Notes: generated by a model not told the origin, from the letters alone. Positions 26,532-38,528 are shown, counted from the stretch's first letter. The stretch: DNA of 64,000 nucleotides from Photobacterium arenosum (GCF_014841115.1 NZ_JACYTP010000015.1:61306-125305), one strand, 5' to 3'. Made by a program: numbers and translations.

Positions 26532-27662
26532 TCAGGCGTCTCGGGGAAGTCCTTTTTCGACGATTCGGATCAGCCGCTTGGTTTTATTGGCTACGACATC
26601 CACACGGGCTTCATCCCGCCTGGTTATTTGACGATGGATTGACCAGTCAAGGTGTTCATCCAGCATACTGTCCAACCCTTTACGTTCAATCAAGGCGTTA
26701 AGCAGTGCCGGAGTGTAGGGAGCATTACCAATAGCGACACTGAGATTGCGTAGCCACTTGAGATGACCGATGCGCCGAATGGGCGAGCCTTCGGTGTTTT
26801 TCAAGAACGTGGCTTCGTCCCAGTTGAATAATGTCAGCAGATCTTGCTGATAGAGCTGAGGTCGGCAGTGGTAATCTTGTTCATCCGTGATCGCCGACTC
26901 CCGGTTGTAGGGGCACACCAGTTGGCAGTCATCGCAGCCGTAAATCCGGTTACCCATGGCTTCGCGGAATTCTTCCGGAATAGGACCATCCAGCTCTATG
27001 GTCAGGTAGGAGATACAGCGGCGCGCATCGACCACGCCGTCAGCGACAATGGCCTGAGTCGGGCAACTGGTGATACAGGCCACACACTTACCGCATTGAT
27101 TGTCTACGGGCTCATCTGTGGGCAATGGCAAATCAATCAAGAGCTCACCGAGGAAGAACCAGGAACCTGCGTCCTCACTTAATATGAGGGAATGCTTGCC
27201 CGTCCAGCCTAATCCGGCTTTTTCCGCGAGCGGGCGTTCCAGGATAGGCGCTGAATCGACAAAAGGCCGGTAGCCAAAAGCACCGGTAACCTGCTCGATT
27301 TTCTGGCCCAGCTGTTTGAGGCGGTTACGGACCAGCTTATGGTAATCGCGGCCGAGGGCATAACGGCTGATATAGGCTTTTTCGGGCTGTTTCAGGGTCT
27401 GGGCAAAGCCGGCTTCCGGTGGCAGGTAATTCATCCTGACACTGATGACTCTGATCGTTCCGGGCAATAACTCAGCCGGACGAGCCCGCATCATGCCATG
27501 ACGAGCCATCCAGTCCATCTCTCCGTGATAGCCGGCATCCAGCCAGCGTTGTAGCTGAGCCTCGTGCTTTGACAGGTCAACATCGCAGATACCAACATGC
27601 TGAAAACCCAGGTCTTTACCCCATTGTTTTATGTCGTTAGCGAGCTGTTGATAGTCGAGCAT
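26532..27662 (-). CDS. queG: Epoxyqueuosine reductase QueG
   Basis: The 376-residue protein has a cobalamin-binding N-terminal region and two [4Fe-4S] ferredoxin motifs, CGKCVACITSCP and CDDCQLVCP, followed by a HEAT-like C-terminal helix region. QueG reduces epoxyqueuosine at position 34 of tRNA-Tyr/His/Asn/Asp to queuosine, the last biosynthetic step. Length is close to E. coli QueG (379). It is divergent from nnr, as in E. coli, and its 3' end faces the DnaA-box region. Confidence 0.95.
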   Translation of the reverse strand: MLDYQQLANDIKQWGKDLGFQHVGICDVDLSKHEAQLQRWLDAGYHGEMDWMARHGMMRARPAELLPGTIRVISVRMNYLPPEAGFAQTLKQPEKAYISRYALGRDYHKLVRNRLKQLGQKIEQVTGAFGYRPFVDSAPILERPLAEKAGLGWTGKHSLILSEDAGSWFFLGELLIDLPLPTDEPVDNQCGKCVACITSCPTQAIVADGVVDARRCISYLTIELDGPIPEEFREAMGNRIYGCDDCQLVCPYNRESAITDEQDYHCRPQLYQQDLLTLFNWDEATFLKNTEGSPIRRIGHLKWLRNLSVAIGNAPYTPALLNALIERKGLDSMLDEHLDWSIHRQITRRDEARVDVVANKTKRLIRIVEKGLPRDA

Positions 27663-27857
27663 GATGTGGCTGCCGTCTGATGGATGAATTGGGGGCCGGA
27701 GTGTAGCACAGTTCGCTCAGTGAAAAATAATCAGCGATGGCGAAAAATACGGCACGGATTGTTGTGCCAGGAAACGCTTTTCGGCACTATTTTAAAGTAT
27801 ATGCCCAGTACAGGGTGCTTTGATAAGCAGATGCAGAGCGAAGGAAGTCGTGCCGAC

Positions 27858-29363
27858 ATGACAGAGACGTCGTTACCCAGCTCCGCTTTTCGGGCCAGGC
27901 AGGTTCGGGAGGGTGAGAAACAGGCGGCACAAAAGCTGGGCTGGCCTATGTATCAGTTAATGGAAAATGCAGGGTTGGCGGTATTTGAGTGCCTTCAGTA
28001 TTGCCATTCCACGGCAAAACATGTGCTGGTGTGTTGTGGCGGTGGTAACAATGGCGGCGACGGCTATGTGGTTGCCCGTCTGGCACGTGAACGCGGGCTA
28101 ACAGTCACGCTGTGGCAGTTGGGGGAGGCTTCCCGTTTACAGGGCGAGGCGGCGCTGGCCCGGGATGCCTGGCTGGCCTGCGGTGGCAAGATAGACACCC
28201 CGAAGGCACATATTGATGCAGCGGTTGATGTGATTGTCGATGCTATCCTGGGGACCGGGTTATCCGGTGCCGTGCGTGATAATGCTGCCGCACTGATAAA
28301 AGCGCTCAACGCCACCGCTAAACCTGTCATTTCCGTGGATATTCCGTCGGGCTTGTGCGCTGATACCGGCCAGATACTGGGTGAGACGGTAAAAGCCTGG
28401 CAGACAGTCACCTTTATTTGTATGAAAAGAGGATTGCTGACCGGGCAGGCCGCCTTGTACCGGGGAGAGTTAATCTTTGCCGGGCTGGGCGTTGCCGAGG
28501 TGCTGGAGCAGCTGCAACCGGCCAGTACCAGAGTGATTCAGCAAGATGATATTGCCGCCATGCTGCCTCCGCGCTCGCGGACAGCCCATAAGGGCAGTTA
28601 CGGCCGGGTGCTATGCCTGGGAGGCGATCAGGGCATGGGCGGTGCGATTCGTCTGGCATCTGAAGCCTGCGCCAGAGCTGGCGCAGGCCTGACAGCAGCC
28701 GTCACACATACTGACAATGTGCTGGCAATTGTGGCCGCGCGTCCTGAGATAATGGCTCAGAGCTGGCAACTGGGTCTTGACCGGGCTAATCAACAGCTCA
28801 GCAGCCGGATTGACTGGGCCGATGTTGTAGTATTAGGCCCGGGCCTTGGTCAGCGCGCATGGGGAAAAGCGCTCTATGCCAGCCACAGTGTGGTGCGACA
28901 GGATCAGTCACTGGTGCTGGATGCAGATGGATTGAACTTATTGGCTCAGGCACCAGACTATAAAGAGAACCGCATTTTGACGCCTCATCCTGGTGAGGCA
29001 GCCCGATTACTCAATCTGACCGTTGCAGAGGTCGAAGCCGATCGTTTTGCTGCTGCTGAACAGATCCAGCAGCGCTATGGCGGGGTCGTAGTGCTGAAAG
29101 GAGCCGGTACTGTGGTGTATGATGGCCGACAGCATTATGTCTGTCTGGCCGGAAACCCCGGCATGGCGACGGGTGGAATGGGGGATGTGCTGGCAGGACT
29201 GATTGGTGGACTGCTGGCGCAGGGGCTGACGCTATCGCAAGCGGGCCGGGCTGGTGTGTGGATTCATAGCCGGGCAGCAGATCTGGCTGCAGAGTCAGGG
29301 GAACGTGGCTTGCTGGCTGGTGATCTCTTTGCGTATATTCGACAATTGATAAATCTAAGATAA
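27858..29363 (+). CDS. nnr: Bifunctional NAD(P)HX epimerase/dehydratase Nnr
   Basis: The 501-residue protein joins an N-terminal epimerase domain ([12 protein letters not shown], then [18 protein letters not shown]) to a C-terminal ADP/ATP-dependent dehydratase of ribokinase fold ([30 protein letters not shown]). It repairs hydrated NADH and NADPH. I start at the ATG at 27858, preceded by GAAGGAAG; the frame is open from 27684 and a second ATG lies at 27831, but neither extension resembles the family. E. coli Nnr is 515 residues. It is the first gene of the tsaE-amiB-mutL-miaA-hfq cluster. Confidence 0.93.
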   Translation: MTETSLPSSAFRARQVREGEKQAAQKLGWPMYQLMENAGLAVFECLQYCHSTAKHVLVCCGGGNNGGDGYVVARLARERGLTVTLWQLGEASRLQGEAALARDAWLACGGKIDTPKAHIDAAVDVIVDAILGTGLSGAVRDNAAALIKALNATAKPVISVDIPSGLCADTGQILGETVKAWQTVTFICMKRGLLTGQAALYRGELIFAGLGVAEVLEQLQPASTRVIQQDDIAAMLPPRSRTAHKGSYGRVLCLGGDQGMGGAIRLASEACARAGAGLTAAVTHTDNVLAIVAARPEIMAQSWQLGLDRANQQLSSRIDWADVVVLGPGLGQRAWGKALYASHSVVRQDQSLVLDADGLNLLAQAPDYKENRILTPHPGEAARLLNLTVAEVEADRFAAAEQIQQRYGGVVVLKGAGTVVYDGRQHYVCLAGNPGMATGGMGDVLAGLIGGLLAQGLTLSQAGRAGVWIHSRAADLAAESGERGLLAGDLFAYIRQLINLR

Positions 29364-29377
29364 AGATAACGACAACA

Positions 29378-29842
29378 ATGCAGACATTGAATATTGTGTT
29401 GGCCGATGAAGCGGCAACGGTGGCTTTTGGTCAACAATTGGCTCAGGCCTGTGAGCGGCAGACGACGATTTACCTTCACGGTGATTTAGGTGCAGGTAAA
29501 ACAACCTTTTGCCGGGGCTTTATCCGCGCGCTGGGTCATCAGGGCAATGTAAAAAGCCCGACCTATACCCTGGTGGAACCTTATGAACTGCCGCCCTGGC
29601 AGGTTTACCATTTTGATCTTTACCGTCTGGCAGATCCGGAAGAGCTGGAATTTATGGGGATCCGTGACTATTTCACTTCGGATGCCATCTGTCTGGTTGA
29701 ATGGCCGGAAAAAGGCACAGGATTATTGCCGGCGCCGGATCTGGATATTGAACTTCGCTACGTAGATCAGCACCGTCAGGTTGAAGTGACGGCGAACAAC
29801 GGCTACGGGATGGCATTGTTAAAGAAACTGGAGCAGAGTTGA
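29378..29842 (+). CDS. tsaE: tRNA t6A biosynthesis ATPase TsaE
   Basis: The 154-residue P-loop protein has Walker [12 protein letters not shown], a [11 protein letters not shown] segment and LVEWPEKG, all conserved in TsaE (YjeE). It works with TsaB and TsaD to make threonylcarbamoyladenosine-37 in ANN-decoding tRNAs. It follows nnr by 14 bases and precedes amiB by 4, so these genes are cotranscribed. Confidence 0.96.
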   Translation: MQTLNIVLADEAATVAFGQQLAQACERQTTIYLHGDLGAGKTTFCRGFIRALGHQGNVKSPTYTLVEPYELPPWQVYHFDLYRLADPEELEFMGIRDYFTSDAICLVEWPEKGTGLLPAPDLDIELRYVDQHRQVEVTANNGYGMALLKKLEQS

Positions 29843-29846
29843 TTCA

Positions 29847-31559
29847 ATGGGGTGGCGCAGAAGTTTTTCTTTGACGGTTTTTCTTGCCGGGATAGTGAGC
29901 GGCTCAGCTCTGGCGAATGAAGTAGAAGGGATTCGTGTATGGCCAGCCCCGGATGAAACCCGGGTCGTGCTGGACATGGAGGAAGAGCCGACTTTTACCT
30001 ATTTTACGCTGACTAAACCTGATCGTTTGGTGATTGATCTGAAGGATACTTCGTTGAAATCGTCGTTACCGGTTGTGGTCAAAGACAGTGATGTATTGAC
30101 GAAAATTCGCAGCAGCAGCCCGCCGGAAACCGGGACATCCCGTCTGGTGTTTGAGACCCGCTCCACCACATCCCCCAAGATTTTCAAACTGCCACCGACT
30201 CCGGATGGCCATTACAGTCACCGTCTGGTGCTGGATCTGCCGCATGCCGCCAAAACCGAAACCGTCAAATCGGCGGACACGGGCAGCAAGGCAAAAGCGG
30301 TCGACAGCATTCACCTGCCTTACGGTAATGACGATATTATCGTGGCCATCGATGCCGGCCATGGCGGGGAAGACCCCGGTTCTATCGGCCCGAGCCGGAA
30401 ATATGAAAAAAATGTCACTTTGACCATTGCGCGTAAGGTGGCTGACCGCATTAACGCTACACCAGGCATGAAAGCGGTCATGACCCGTCGGGGGGATTAC
30501 TTTGTCAATCTGAACAAACGCTCTGAAATTGCCCGCAAGAACAAAGCGCATTTACTGGTTTCTATCCATGCGGACGGTTTTCATAAACCGCAGCCGCAAG
30601 GGGCGTCTGTCTGGGTATTGAATACCCGCCGCGCCAATACAGAAATCGGCCGCTGGCTCGAACAGCAAGAGAAGCAGTCTGAATTGCTGGGCGGCGGCGA
30701 TGTGCTGTCCGGCGGTCAGGACGATCAGTACCTGAGTATGGCGGTGCTGGATTTGCAGTTCAGTCATTCACAAAAAGAAGGGTATGACGTTGCCAGCCGG
30801 GTACTGAACGAAATGGCTAAAGTGACTAAGCTGCATAAGTCGAAACCCGAGCATGCCAGTCTGGCGGTACTGAAATCACCGGATATCCCTTCTCTGCTGG
30901 TTGAAACCGGATTTATCACCAATCCGCGCGAAGAACGTTTGCTCAACAGCACCAGCCACCAGAACAAGCTCTCAGAGGCGGTGTATAAGGGAGTGTTGGC
31001 TTATTTCAATGATAAACCACCGGAAGGGACCTTATTTGCTGCCCGCAAGCACGGTATTAAGCACAAAGTCGCCAGCGGCGAGTCATTGAGCGTGATCGCC
31101 GATAAATACAACTCGTCTGTCCAGGCAATCCGTCAGATGAACCAGCTGTCATCCAATGTGGTGAAAGTGGGCCAGATATTGCGAATTCCTGCCGGTAAAA
31201 CGGCCAGCCACAACAGCAGCACCACTAACAGCAGTGCCGCTGTGGCCAGCATCACGCACAGCACCGTGGTGCATACCGTGCAGCGGGGCGAATTTTTGGG
31301 TAAGATCGCCAGCCGGTATAAAGTGACAGTCGACAGTATTCGGCAGGCTAACGCTTTGCGAGCAGATGAACTGGCCGTCGGCCAGAAGCTGAACATTCCG
31401 GTTCAGCGCAAGCTGGTTGAGCATACTGTACGCCGCGGTGAATTCCTCGGTAAAATTGCAACCCATTATGGGGTCAGCGTCAGTAGTATCCGGCAAGCGA
31501 ATCAGCTAAGCTCAGATACACTGGCGGTGGGCCAGAAACTTAAAATTCCAAGCACTTAA
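29847..31559 (+). CDS. amiB: N-acetylmuramoyl-L-alanine amidase AmiB with three LysM repeats
   Basis: The 570-residue exported protein has a signal sequence (to ALA, about residue 24), an AMIN domain (about 27-120), an Amidase_3 catalytic domain (about 160-390) with zinc-site segments [12 protein letters not shown] and SIHADGF and catalytic Glu in LVETGFITN, and three C-terminal LysM repeats (about 405-450, 477-520, 525-568), each starting with HxVxxGExL-like sequence. It cleaves septal peptidoglycan during daughter-cell separation and is activated by EnvC/NlpD-type factors. E. coli AmiB lacks the triple LysM tail; multiple LysM domains are common in Vibrio-type AmiB. Confidence 0.95.
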   Translation: MGWRRSFSLTVFLAGIVSGSALANEVEGIRVWPAPDETRVVLDMEEEPTFTYFTLTKPDRLVIDLKDTSLKSSLPVVVKDSDVLTKIRSSSPPETGTSRLVFETRSTTSPKIFKLPPTPDGHYSHRLVLDLPHAAKTETVKSADTGSKAKAVDSIHLPYGNDDIIVAIDAGHGGEDPGSIGPSRKYEKNVTLTIARKVADRINATPGMKAVMTRRGDYFVNLNKRSEIARKNKAHLLVSIHADGFHKPQPQGASVWVLNTRRANTEIGRWLEQQEKQSELLGGGDVLSGGQDDQYLSMAVLDLQFSHSQKEGYDVASRVLNEMAKVTKLHKSKPEHASLAVLKSPDIPSLLVETGFITNPREERLLNSTSHQNKLSEAVYKGVLAYFNDKPPEGTLFAARKHGIKHKVASGESLSVIADKYNSSVQAIRQMNQLSSNVVKVGQILRIPAGKTASHNSSTTNSSAAVASITHSTVVHTVQRGEFLGKIASRYKVTVDSIRQANALRADELAVGQKLNIPVQRKLVEHTVRRGEFLGKIATHYGVSVSSIRQANQLSSDTLAVGQKLKIPST

Positions 31560-31573
31560 TTGCAGACCTGATT

Positions 31574-33673
31574 ATGCCCATTCAGATATTACCTGCCAGG
31601 CTGGCTAACCAGATCGCCGCTGGTGAAGTAGTGGAACGCCCTGCTTCTGTGGTGAAAGAGCTGGTGGAAAACAGTCTGGATGCTGGCGCAACCCGTATTG
31701 AAATCGACATTGATAAAGGCGGCAGCCGCACCATTCGCATCCGTGATAACGGAGTCGGAATAGTGAAAGAAGAGCTGCAACTCGCGCTCAGCCGTCACGC
31801 TACGTCAAAAATCACGACTCTGGATGATCTGGAAGCTATCGCCAGCCTTGGCTTCAGGGGGGAGGCACTGGCGAGTATCAGCTCGGTATCCCGTCTGACG
31901 CTGACATCCCGTACCGATGCGCAGCCGGAAGCCTGGTCGGCCTATGCTGAAGGGCGTGAAATGACGGTGCAGCTTAAACCGGCCGCTCACCCGGTCGGGA
32001 CGACAGTGGAAGTGCTGGATCTGTTTTTCAATACCCCGGCTCGCCGTAAATTTCTCCGTACCGAAAAAACCGAATTTGCCCATATTGATGAACTGCTCAA
32101 GCGTATTGCACTGAGCCGGTTCGATGCCAGTATACTGCTGCGCCACAACGGTAAACTGATCCGTCAGTATCGCGCTGCAGAGACACAGGCGCAAAAAGAG
32201 CGCCGGCTGGCCGCCGTGTGCGGGCAGGGTTTTCTGCAACATGCGCTGTCACTGGAGCTGGGTCACGGCGACCTGCGCCTGTCAGGCTGGATCTGCACCC
32301 CGCAAGGGGCGCGGGCACAGAACGATATTCAGTACTGTTACGTCAATGGCCGGATGATGAAGGATAAGCTGATCAATCATGCTATCCGTCAGGCCTTTGA
32401 AGGCGCCCTGGCCGCAGAGCAGTACGCGGCTTACGTGCTGTTCATTGAGGTCGACCCGCACCAGGTGGATGTTAACGTTCACCCGGCCAAGCACGAGGTA
32501 CGCTTTCACCATGCCCGTCTGGTGCATGATTTTATCTATCAGGGCGTGCAAAGTGCATTGCAGCAGAGTGGAGCTGAAAGCAGCCTGTACTCGGCACCAG
32601 AACGAGCATCGGCCCGCGGTGATGCCGCCCAGCCGGGTGCTTACCAGATCAAGGAACCGGCACCGCTCAGCAGGCAGCCGGATCCGGCACAAGACACCGA
32701 TAGCTCGCGCGTCTCTCCTTCCAACGCACTGGATGCTATTGCCAATACCCCGGCCTATCCGCGACAAGCGCCAGCAAAAGAGTGGCGACAGAGCGATGAG
32801 TCTGTCACCTCAGCCCGCCCGGCCGGTCGTCCAGAGCAGGAGAGGGCCGCTGTTGCCCCGGTGTCGTCCCGTCCTGCTGCCAGTACCCGGAGCCACTCGC
32901 CTCGTCAGCATGGCGGAGAATCGCCTTCCAAAACGGAAGTTGCGGCCTATCAGGCATTGATGCAGACACCTGTCGCATCGGCAGAACCTGAGCAGATGCC
33001 ACGCCAGCCGCAAAGTGTACAACCTGCCAACGTCTGGCGTGAAACGCCGGAACCGGTCAAACGCGATCCGGTACTCAACAGCCAGCCGGAGCATGGACTG
33101 GGTAAAGCGCTGACCGTAATTGCAGAGCGCTATCTGCTGGTCAGCCATGGCACTGATGTGGCTTTGTTATCGCTCACAGAGGCAGATCAGCTGCGCATCA
33201 AAGGGCAACTGGAATTTGCCCGTCATGACGGCCTTAAACCTCAGCCATTGCTGATCCCACTGGTGATCCCAACTACACAGCGGTTAAGCCAAAGTGCCGG
33301 ACAGCACAGCGCGGTCCTGCAGAAACTGGGTATCCAGATCCGGGCAAAAGGGCAGGATAAACTGGTGATCCTGGCGGTGAGCCTGCCGCTTCGCCAGCAG
33401 AACCTGCAATTGCTGATCCCTGCGTTACTGGATCAACTCTGCACGCTGTCAGAGGCCGGGGAACAACTGAGTCATACTGATTACTGGGAAGCTTTGCTGG
33501 ATTGGCTGTCGGCCGAACTGTCGGCTCACAGTGAACGCTTCAGCCTGTCACAGGCCATTACTTTGCTGGGTGAGCTCGAACAACTCTGGGGGAGTACCCT
33601 GGAATCTTATTATTCCCGGCTGCTGCGTCCGGTCGATTTGCAGCCGGCATTAGAAGCGTTTAAACATGACTAA
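31574..33673 (+). CDS. mutL: DNA mismatch repair protein MutL
   Basis: The 699-residue protein has the GHKL ATPase N-terminus: [28 protein letters not shown] and [11 protein letters not shown] long Pro/Gln/Ser-rich linker (about 345-500) joins a C-terminal dimerisation domain. No DQHA(X)2E(X)4E metal site is seen in that domain, so this is the non-nicking type used in MutH-dependent repair. E. coli MutL is 615 residues; the extra length is in the linker. It overlaps miaA by 8 bases. Confidence 0.97.
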   Translation: MPIQILPARLANQIAAGEVVERPASVVKELVENSLDAGATRIEIDIDKGGSRTIRIRDNGVGIVKEELQLALSRHATSKITTLDDLEAIASLGFRGEALASISSVSRLTLTSRTDAQPEAWSAYAEGREMTVQLKPAAHPVGTTVEVLDLFFNTPARRKFLRTEKTEFAHIDELLKRIALSRFDASILLRHNGKLIRQYRAAETQAQKERRLAAVCGQGFLQHALSLELGHGDLRLSGWICTPQGARAQNDIQYCYVNGRMMKDKLINHAIRQAFEGALAAEQYAAYVLFIEVDPHQVDVNVHPAKHEVRFHHARLVHDFIYQGVQSALQQSGAESSLYSAPERASARGDAAQPGAYQIKEPAPLSRQPDPAQDTDSSRVSPSNALDAIANTPAYPRQAPAKEWRQSDESVTSARPAGRPEQERAAVAPVSSRPAASTRSHSPRQHGGESPSKTEVAAYQALMQTPVASAEPEQMPRQPQSVQPANVWRETPEPVKRDPVLNSQPEHGLGKALTVIAERYLLVSHGTDVALLSLTEADQLRIKGQLEFARHDGLKPQPLLIPLVIPTTQRLSQSAGQHSAVLQKLGIQIRAKGQDKLVILAVSLPLRQQNLQLLIPALLDQLCTLSEAGEQLSHTDYWEALLDWLSAELSAHSERFSLSQAITLLGELEQLWGSTLESYYSRLLRPVDLQPALEAFKHD

Positions 33674-34601
33674 ATCTCTTCCACAGGCCATTTTTCTGAT
33701 GGGGCCTACCGCGTCGGGAAAAACCGACCTGGCAATCCGTTTGCGTCAGCAGTTGCCTGTTGAATTAATCAGTGTGGACTCTGCACTGATTTATCGTGAT
33801 ATGGACATTGGTACCGCGAAGCCGGATGCTGCTGAGCTGGCTCAGGCACCGCATCGGCTGATCGATATTCGTGATCCGTCACAAAGTTATTCAGCCGCCG
33901 ATTTTCGCGAAGATGCCCTTAAAGAAATGGCAGATATCGTGGCGGCTGGTCGCATTCCATTATTGGTTGGCGGCACTATGCTCTACTTTAAGGCATTGCT
34001 GGAGGGGCTTTCGCCACTCCCGCAGGCTGATCCGGCTATTCGTGCTGAGATTGAGCAACAAGCCCAGGAACAGGGTTGGCTGGCTTTACATGAAGAATTA
34101 CAACAAATTGATCCCGTCTCTGCGACACGGATCCATCCAAATGATCCACAACGATTGTCGCGGGCATTGGAAGTTTTCCGAATTTCAGGTAAAACTTTAA
34201 CTGAGTTGACCCAAACGCAGGGGGAAACATTACCTTACCAGGTACACCAATTTGCGATAACACCCATGGATAGGGCTATTCTGCATCAGAGGATCGAACA
34301 GCGTTTTGACAAGATGATCAAGGCAGGCTTTGAACAGGAAGTTCGAGCCTTGTATGAGCGGGGGGATCTGCATCCGGATCTCCCGTCAGTGCGCTGTGTT
34401 GGATACCGACAGATGTGGGATTACTTTGACGGAAATTGCACCTTGGATGAAGCGGTTTTTCGCGGAATCTGTGCAACCCGTCAGTTAGCCAAGCGGCAAA
34501 TTACCTGGCTTCGCAGCTGGAAAGCGCTGACTTGGTTGGATAGCAGTGATGTAGAGAAAGCGTTACAAACAGTCACAAACTCCGTTAGCCGTGAGGTTTG
34601 A
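33666..34601 (+). CDS. miaA: tRNA dimethylallyltransferase MiaA
   Basis: The 311-residue protein begins with the P-loop [13 protein letters not shown], followed by [18 protein letters not shown] and, later, [14 protein letters not shown], all conserved in MiaA. It adds the isopentenyl group to A37 of tRNAs reading UNN codons. The start lies within the end of mutL, so the genes are coupled; hfq follows after 85 bases, an order that is constant in gammaproteobacteria. Confidence 0.97.
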   Translation: MTKSLPQAIFLMGPTASGKTDLAIRLRQQLPVELISVDSALIYRDMDIGTAKPDAAELAQAPHRLIDIRDPSQSYSAADFREDALKEMADIVAAGRIPLLVGGTMLYFKALLEGLSPLPQADPAIRAEIEQQAQEQGWLALHEELQQIDPVSATRIHPNDPQRLSRALEVFRISGKTLTELTQTQGETLPYQVHQFAITPMDRAILHQRIEQRFDKMIKAGFEQEVRALYERGDLHPDLPSVRCVGYRQMWDYFDGNCTLDEAVFRGICATRQLAKRQITWLRSWKALTWLDSSDVEKALQTVTNSVSREV

Positions 34602-34674
34602 TTAACGTGTATACTCATCTCTGCTTTGCGTATTGTTTTTTTGTTCATTGAAACATACAACTACAAACAAATAA

Positions 34675-34953
<279 letters not shown>

Positions 34954-34978
34954 TATTCTTCGATAAGGAGTTGATTGC

Positions 34979-36268
34979 TTGTTTGACCGTTATGAAGCCG
35001 GTGAACAGGCAATTCTTGTTCATATCAACTTCACGCAAGAAGGGGAATGGGAAGATCTCAGCGAGTTTGAAATGCTGGTCTCCTCGGCGGGAGTCAATAA
35101 GCTGCGTGTGATTACAGGCAGCAGACAGTCTCCCCACCCTAAGTATTACGTGGGAGAAGGTAAAGCACAGGAAATTGCCGATGCGGTCAGGGCGGAAAAC
35201 GCCGAGATCGTCATTTTTAACCATTCACTCTCGCCTGCCCAGGAGCGAAACCTGGAGCGGCTGTGCAAATGCCGGGTTCTGGACAGAACCGGATTGATCT
35301 TGGATATCTTCGCTCAGCGTGCGCGTACCCATGAGGGTAAGTTGCAAGTCGAGCTGGCGCAGTTACGTCATATTTCTACCCGTTTGATCCGAGGCTGGAC
35401 CCACCTTGAACGACAGAAGGGCGGGATAGGTCTGCGCGGACCGGGTGAAACTCAGCTTGAAACTGACCGTCGTTTACTGCGCGAAAGGATCAAGGCGATT
35501 CTGCGTCGCTTGGATAAGGTATCCAAACAGCGGGATCAGGGCCGCCGAGCCAGAAGTCGGGCAGATATTCCGACAATTTCGTTAGTCGGTTATACCAACG
35601 CCGGTAAGTCTACCCTGTTTAACCGGGTAACTGATGCCGGGGTATATGCTGCGGATCAGCTGTTCGCCACCTTGGATCCGACGTTGCGGAAAATCGATGT
35701 GGACGATGTGGGGACCAGTATCCTGGCCGATACGGTCGGATTTATCCGCCATCTTCCTCATGATCTGGTGGCTGCGTTTAAAGCCACGCTGAAAGAAACC
35801 CAGGAAGCCGCGTTGTTGTTACATGTGGTGGATGCCAGTGATGAGCGTTATCGGGAAAATATCGATGCGGTCAACACGGTACTGGAAGAGATCGACGCCG
35901 GTGATGTCCCGGTATTGGTGGTCATGAATAAGATCGACAACCTGGAAGAGGCTGAGCCGCGTATTGAGCGCGACGAAGACGGTATTCCACGGCGGATCTG
36001 GGTTTCTGCCCGTGAAGGGACAGGTATTGATGTGCTTTTCACGGCACTGACGGAACGGCTGTCCGGGACTATGGTCACCCATACTCTGCGTCTGCCGCCG
36101 GCAGTGATCGGTCGCTTCCGGAGCAAGTTTTATCAGCTTGGGGCGATTGTCAGGGAAGAGTATGAAGAAAATGGTAACCTGATACTGGATGTACGTTTAC
36201 CCATCGCAGAATGGGCTCGACTGCAAAAAAGAGAGCACCAGGGGCTGGATGACTTTATCCTTGCCTGA
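34979..36268 (+). CDS. hflX: Ribosome-associated GTPase HflX (TTG start)
   Basis: The 429-residue protein has the HflX N-terminal domain (PHPKYYVGEGKAQEI, LERQKGGIGLRGPGETQLE) and a GTPase domain with G1 VGYTNAGKST, G3 DTVGF and G4 NKID. HflX splits stalled ribosomes under stress. The start is a TTG at 34979: AAGGAG is correctly spaced nine bases before it and the protein aligns from MFDRYEAGEQ with E. coli HflX; no in-frame ATG is near. It follows hfq by 25 bases. Confidence 0.95.
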   Translation: MFDRYEAGEQAILVHINFTQEGEWEDLSEFEMLVSSAGVNKLRVITGSRQSPHPKYYVGEGKAQEIADAVRAENAEIVIFNHSLSPAQERNLERLCKCRVLDRTGLILDIFAQRARTHEGKLQVELAQLRHISTRLIRGWTHLERQKGGIGLRGPGETQLETDRRLLRERIKAILRRLDKVSKQRDQGRRARSRADIPTISLVGYTNAGKSTLFNRVTDAGVYAADQLFATLDPTLRKIDVDDVGTSILADTVGFIRHLPHDLVAAFKATLKETQEAALLLHVVDASDERYRENIDAVNTVLEEIDAGDVPVLVVMNKIDNLEEAEPRIERDEDGIPRRIWVSAREGTGIDVLFTALTERLSGTMVTHTLRLPPAVIGRFRSKFYQLGAIVREEYEENGNLILDVRLPIAEWARLQKREHQGLDDFILA

Positions 36269-36322
36269 TGGACTGCTAGAGTAATAAAAACTGTCGTCAT
36301 ATCATATTGATGGAGTTCTATA

Positions 36323-37477
36323 ATGGCGTGGAATGAGCCTGGAAACAACGGTGGCCGCGATAAGGACCCTTGGGGGAACAATAATCGTGGTGGTCGTGAA
36401 CAAGGGCCGCCTGATCTCGATGAAGTGTTTGCAAAACTGAGTCGTAAGTTTGGTGGTATTTTTGGGAATAAGCGTGGACCTTCGAGCGGCGGCGGTGCTG
36501 TCGGTTTAGGTGTCATTGCTGTTATCGCGGCTGCGATTTGGGGATTTTCTGGGTTTTACACTGTTGGCGAAGCTGAGCGTGGCGTCGTACTTCGGTTTGG
36601 TAAATTCTATGAAATGGTCGATCCTGGTCTGAACTGGAAGCCTACCTTCATCGATGATGTTGAGCTGGTCAACGTACAGGCGATTCGTTCTCTGCGCAGC
36701 TCAGGTCTGATGCTGACGAAGGATGAAAACGTACTGAGAGTTGAAATGGAAGTGCAGTACAGGGTGTCTGACGCACAGAAGTATCTGTTCAGTGTGACCA
36801 ATGCGGACGACAGTCTGCGCCAGGCGACGGATTCTGCACTGCGTGCGGTGATCGGTGACTCCACTATGGATGAAGCCCTGACCCGTGGCCGTCAGACGAT
36901 TCGTGCCAATACCCAGACTGATATCGATAAGATTACCGATAAATATGACATGGGTATTCTGGTTGTGGACGTGAACTTCCAGTCAGCCCGTCCGCCGGAA
37001 GCTGTGAAAGATGCATTTGATGATGCGATTGCGGCCCGTGAGGATGAGGAGCGCTTTGTGCGCGAAGCGGAAGCATACAGCAACGATATTTTGCCGAAAG
37101 CGACAGGTCGTGCTGAACGTCTGAAGAAAGAAGCGGAAGGTTATACCGAGAAAGTGGTTAACGGCGCACTGGGTGAAGTGGCTCAATTTGAGAAACTGTT
37201 ACCTGAGTACAACGTAGCGAAAGAAGTAACCCGTAATCGCTTGTATCTGGACACTATGGAACGCGTTTACTCCAACACCAGCAAGGTGATGGTGGACTCG
37301 AAATCTGGTGGCAATCTGTTATATCTGCCTTTGGACAAGCTGATGAATCAGTCTGAAGGCAGTAAGCAGCAAATGAGCCCATCCAGCTCGTACGGTATTG
37401 AGCTGGAGAAGACGGAAAATGCGAATCCTACTCCAGCGGCACCGCGTGCTGACTCTGGTCGTCAGGGGAGATATTAA
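36323..37477 (+). CDS. hflK: FtsH modulator HflK
   Basis: The 384-residue SPFH/prohibitin protein starts with the Gly/Asn-rich cytoplasmic stretch typical of HflK (MAWNEPGNNGGRDKDPWG), has one membrane segment (about 55-73), then the SPFH domain (GEAERGVVLRFGKF...DPGLNWK). HflK and HflC form a membrane cage around the FtsH protease and regulate its access to membrane substrates. The gene is 2 bases before hflC. Confidence 0.96.
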   Translation: MAWNEPGNNGGRDKDPWGNNNRGGREQGPPDLDEVFAKLSRKFGGIFGNKRGPSSGGGAVGLGVIAVIAAAIWGFSGFYTVGEAERGVVLRFGKFYEMVDPGLNWKPTFIDDVELVNVQAIRSLRSSGLMLTKDENVLRVEMEVQYRVSDAQKYLFSVTNADDSLRQATDSALRAVIGDSTMDEALTRGRQTIRANTQTDIDKITDKYDMGILVVDVNFQSARPPEAVKDAFDDAIAAREDEERFVREAEAYSNDILPKATGRAERLKKEAEGYTEKVVNGALGEVAQFEKLLPEYNVAKEVTRNRLYLDTMERVYSNTSKVMVDSKSGGNLLYLPLDKLMNQSEGSKQQMSPSSSYGIELEKTENANPTPAAPRADSGRQGRY

Positions 37478-37479
37478 TT

Positions 37480-38478
37480 ATGCGTAAGTTAATTATCCCG
37501 CTCGTAGTCATTCTCATCGCTCTGGTGTTGATGTCCGTCTTCGTCGTCAAAGAGGGCGAGCGTGGAATTGTGGTTCGTTTCGGTCGAATCATTAAAGATG
37601 ACGTTAGCAACATGACACGTGTGTATGAGCCGGGCCTGCACTTTAAAGTACCGGTATTTGACCGTGTGCGTAAACTGGATGCCCGTATTCAGACCATGGA
37701 TGATCAGGCTGACCGTTTTGTCACTTCTGAGAAAAAAGACGTGATCATCGACACTTATGTAAAGTGGCGTATTCAGGACTTTGGTCAGTATTACCTGACC
37801 ACCGGTGGCGGTAATACCGCAACGGCGGAAGGGCTGCTGAAACGTAAGGTTGTCGACAGTCTGCGTGCTCAGATCGGTGCCAAAGAGATCAAACAGATAG
37901 TGTCTGGTCCGGATCGTGGCAACAACGTGGATGCCGGCGCTGCTGCACCCGTTGATGAAAGCGTGGCCATTGCATCTGAAATTGTGCAGGAAGTGGCCCC
38001 CAAGCGAGAGCTGGAAGGCGAGCGTGACAAGATCATGGCAGATGTACTGGCAGAAACTCAGATCAGTGCCCGTGACCTTGGTATCGAAGTGGTTGATTTC
38101 CGGATGAAGAAAATCAACCTGCCGGATGAGATCAGCGAGTCTATCTATCGCCGTATGCGTGCCGAACGTGAATCGGTTGCTCGTAAGCACCGTTCTCAGG
38201 GCCGTGAAAAAGCCGAGGTTATCCGTGCTCAGTCTGAGCTGGAAGTCGCCAAGATTATTTCTGAAGCAGAACGTATTGCCCGCATCCAGCGCGGTGATGC
38301 TGAAGCGAAAGCTGCAGATATCTATGCGACTGCGTTTAACAAAGATCCGGAGTTTTATAACTTCCTGCGTTCTTTGAAAGCGTACGAAAACAGCTTCAGC
38401 TCCAAGCAGGATATTCTGGTGGTTGATCCAAACAGTGACTTCTTCAAATACATGAAAGGGTCGGACGGCCTGAACTAA
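37480..38478 (+). CDS. hflC: FtsH modulator HflC
   Basis: The 332-residue SPFH protein has an N-terminal signal anchor (LIIPLVVILIALVLMSVFVV), the sequence KEGERGIVVRFGRI and a long coiled-coil part. It is the partner of HflK. A segment around residues 140-165 (SGPDRGNNVDAGAAAPVDES) looks longer than in E. coli HflC. A strong terminator follows 18 bases after the stop, ending the operon. Confidence 0.96.
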   Translation: MRKLIIPLVVILIALVLMSVFVVKEGERGIVVRFGRIIKDDVSNMTRVYEPGLHFKVPVFDRVRKLDARIQTMDDQADRFVTSEKKDVIIDTYVKWRIQDFGQYYLTTGGGNTATAEGLLKRKVVDSLRAQIGAKEIKQIVSGPDRGNNVDAGAAAPVDESVAIASEIVQEVAPKRELEGERDKIMADVLAETQISARDLGIEVVDFRMKKINLPDEISESIYRRMRAERESVARKHRSQGREKAEVIRAQSELEVAKIISEAERIARIQRGDAEAKAADIYATAFNKDPEFYNFLRSLKAYENSFSSKQDILVVDPNSDFFKYMKGSDGLN

Positions 38479-38495
38479 GAGGGTTCAGTGCTGAC

Positions 38496-38528
38496 AAAAA
38501 GACAAGGCGTTGGCCTTGTCTTTTTTTT
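38496..38528 (+). terminator. Terminator after hflC
   Basis: AAAAAGACAAGGC (38496-38508) pairs with GCCTTGTCTTTTT (38513-38525) around GTTG and is followed by more T residues. Confidence 0.9.
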
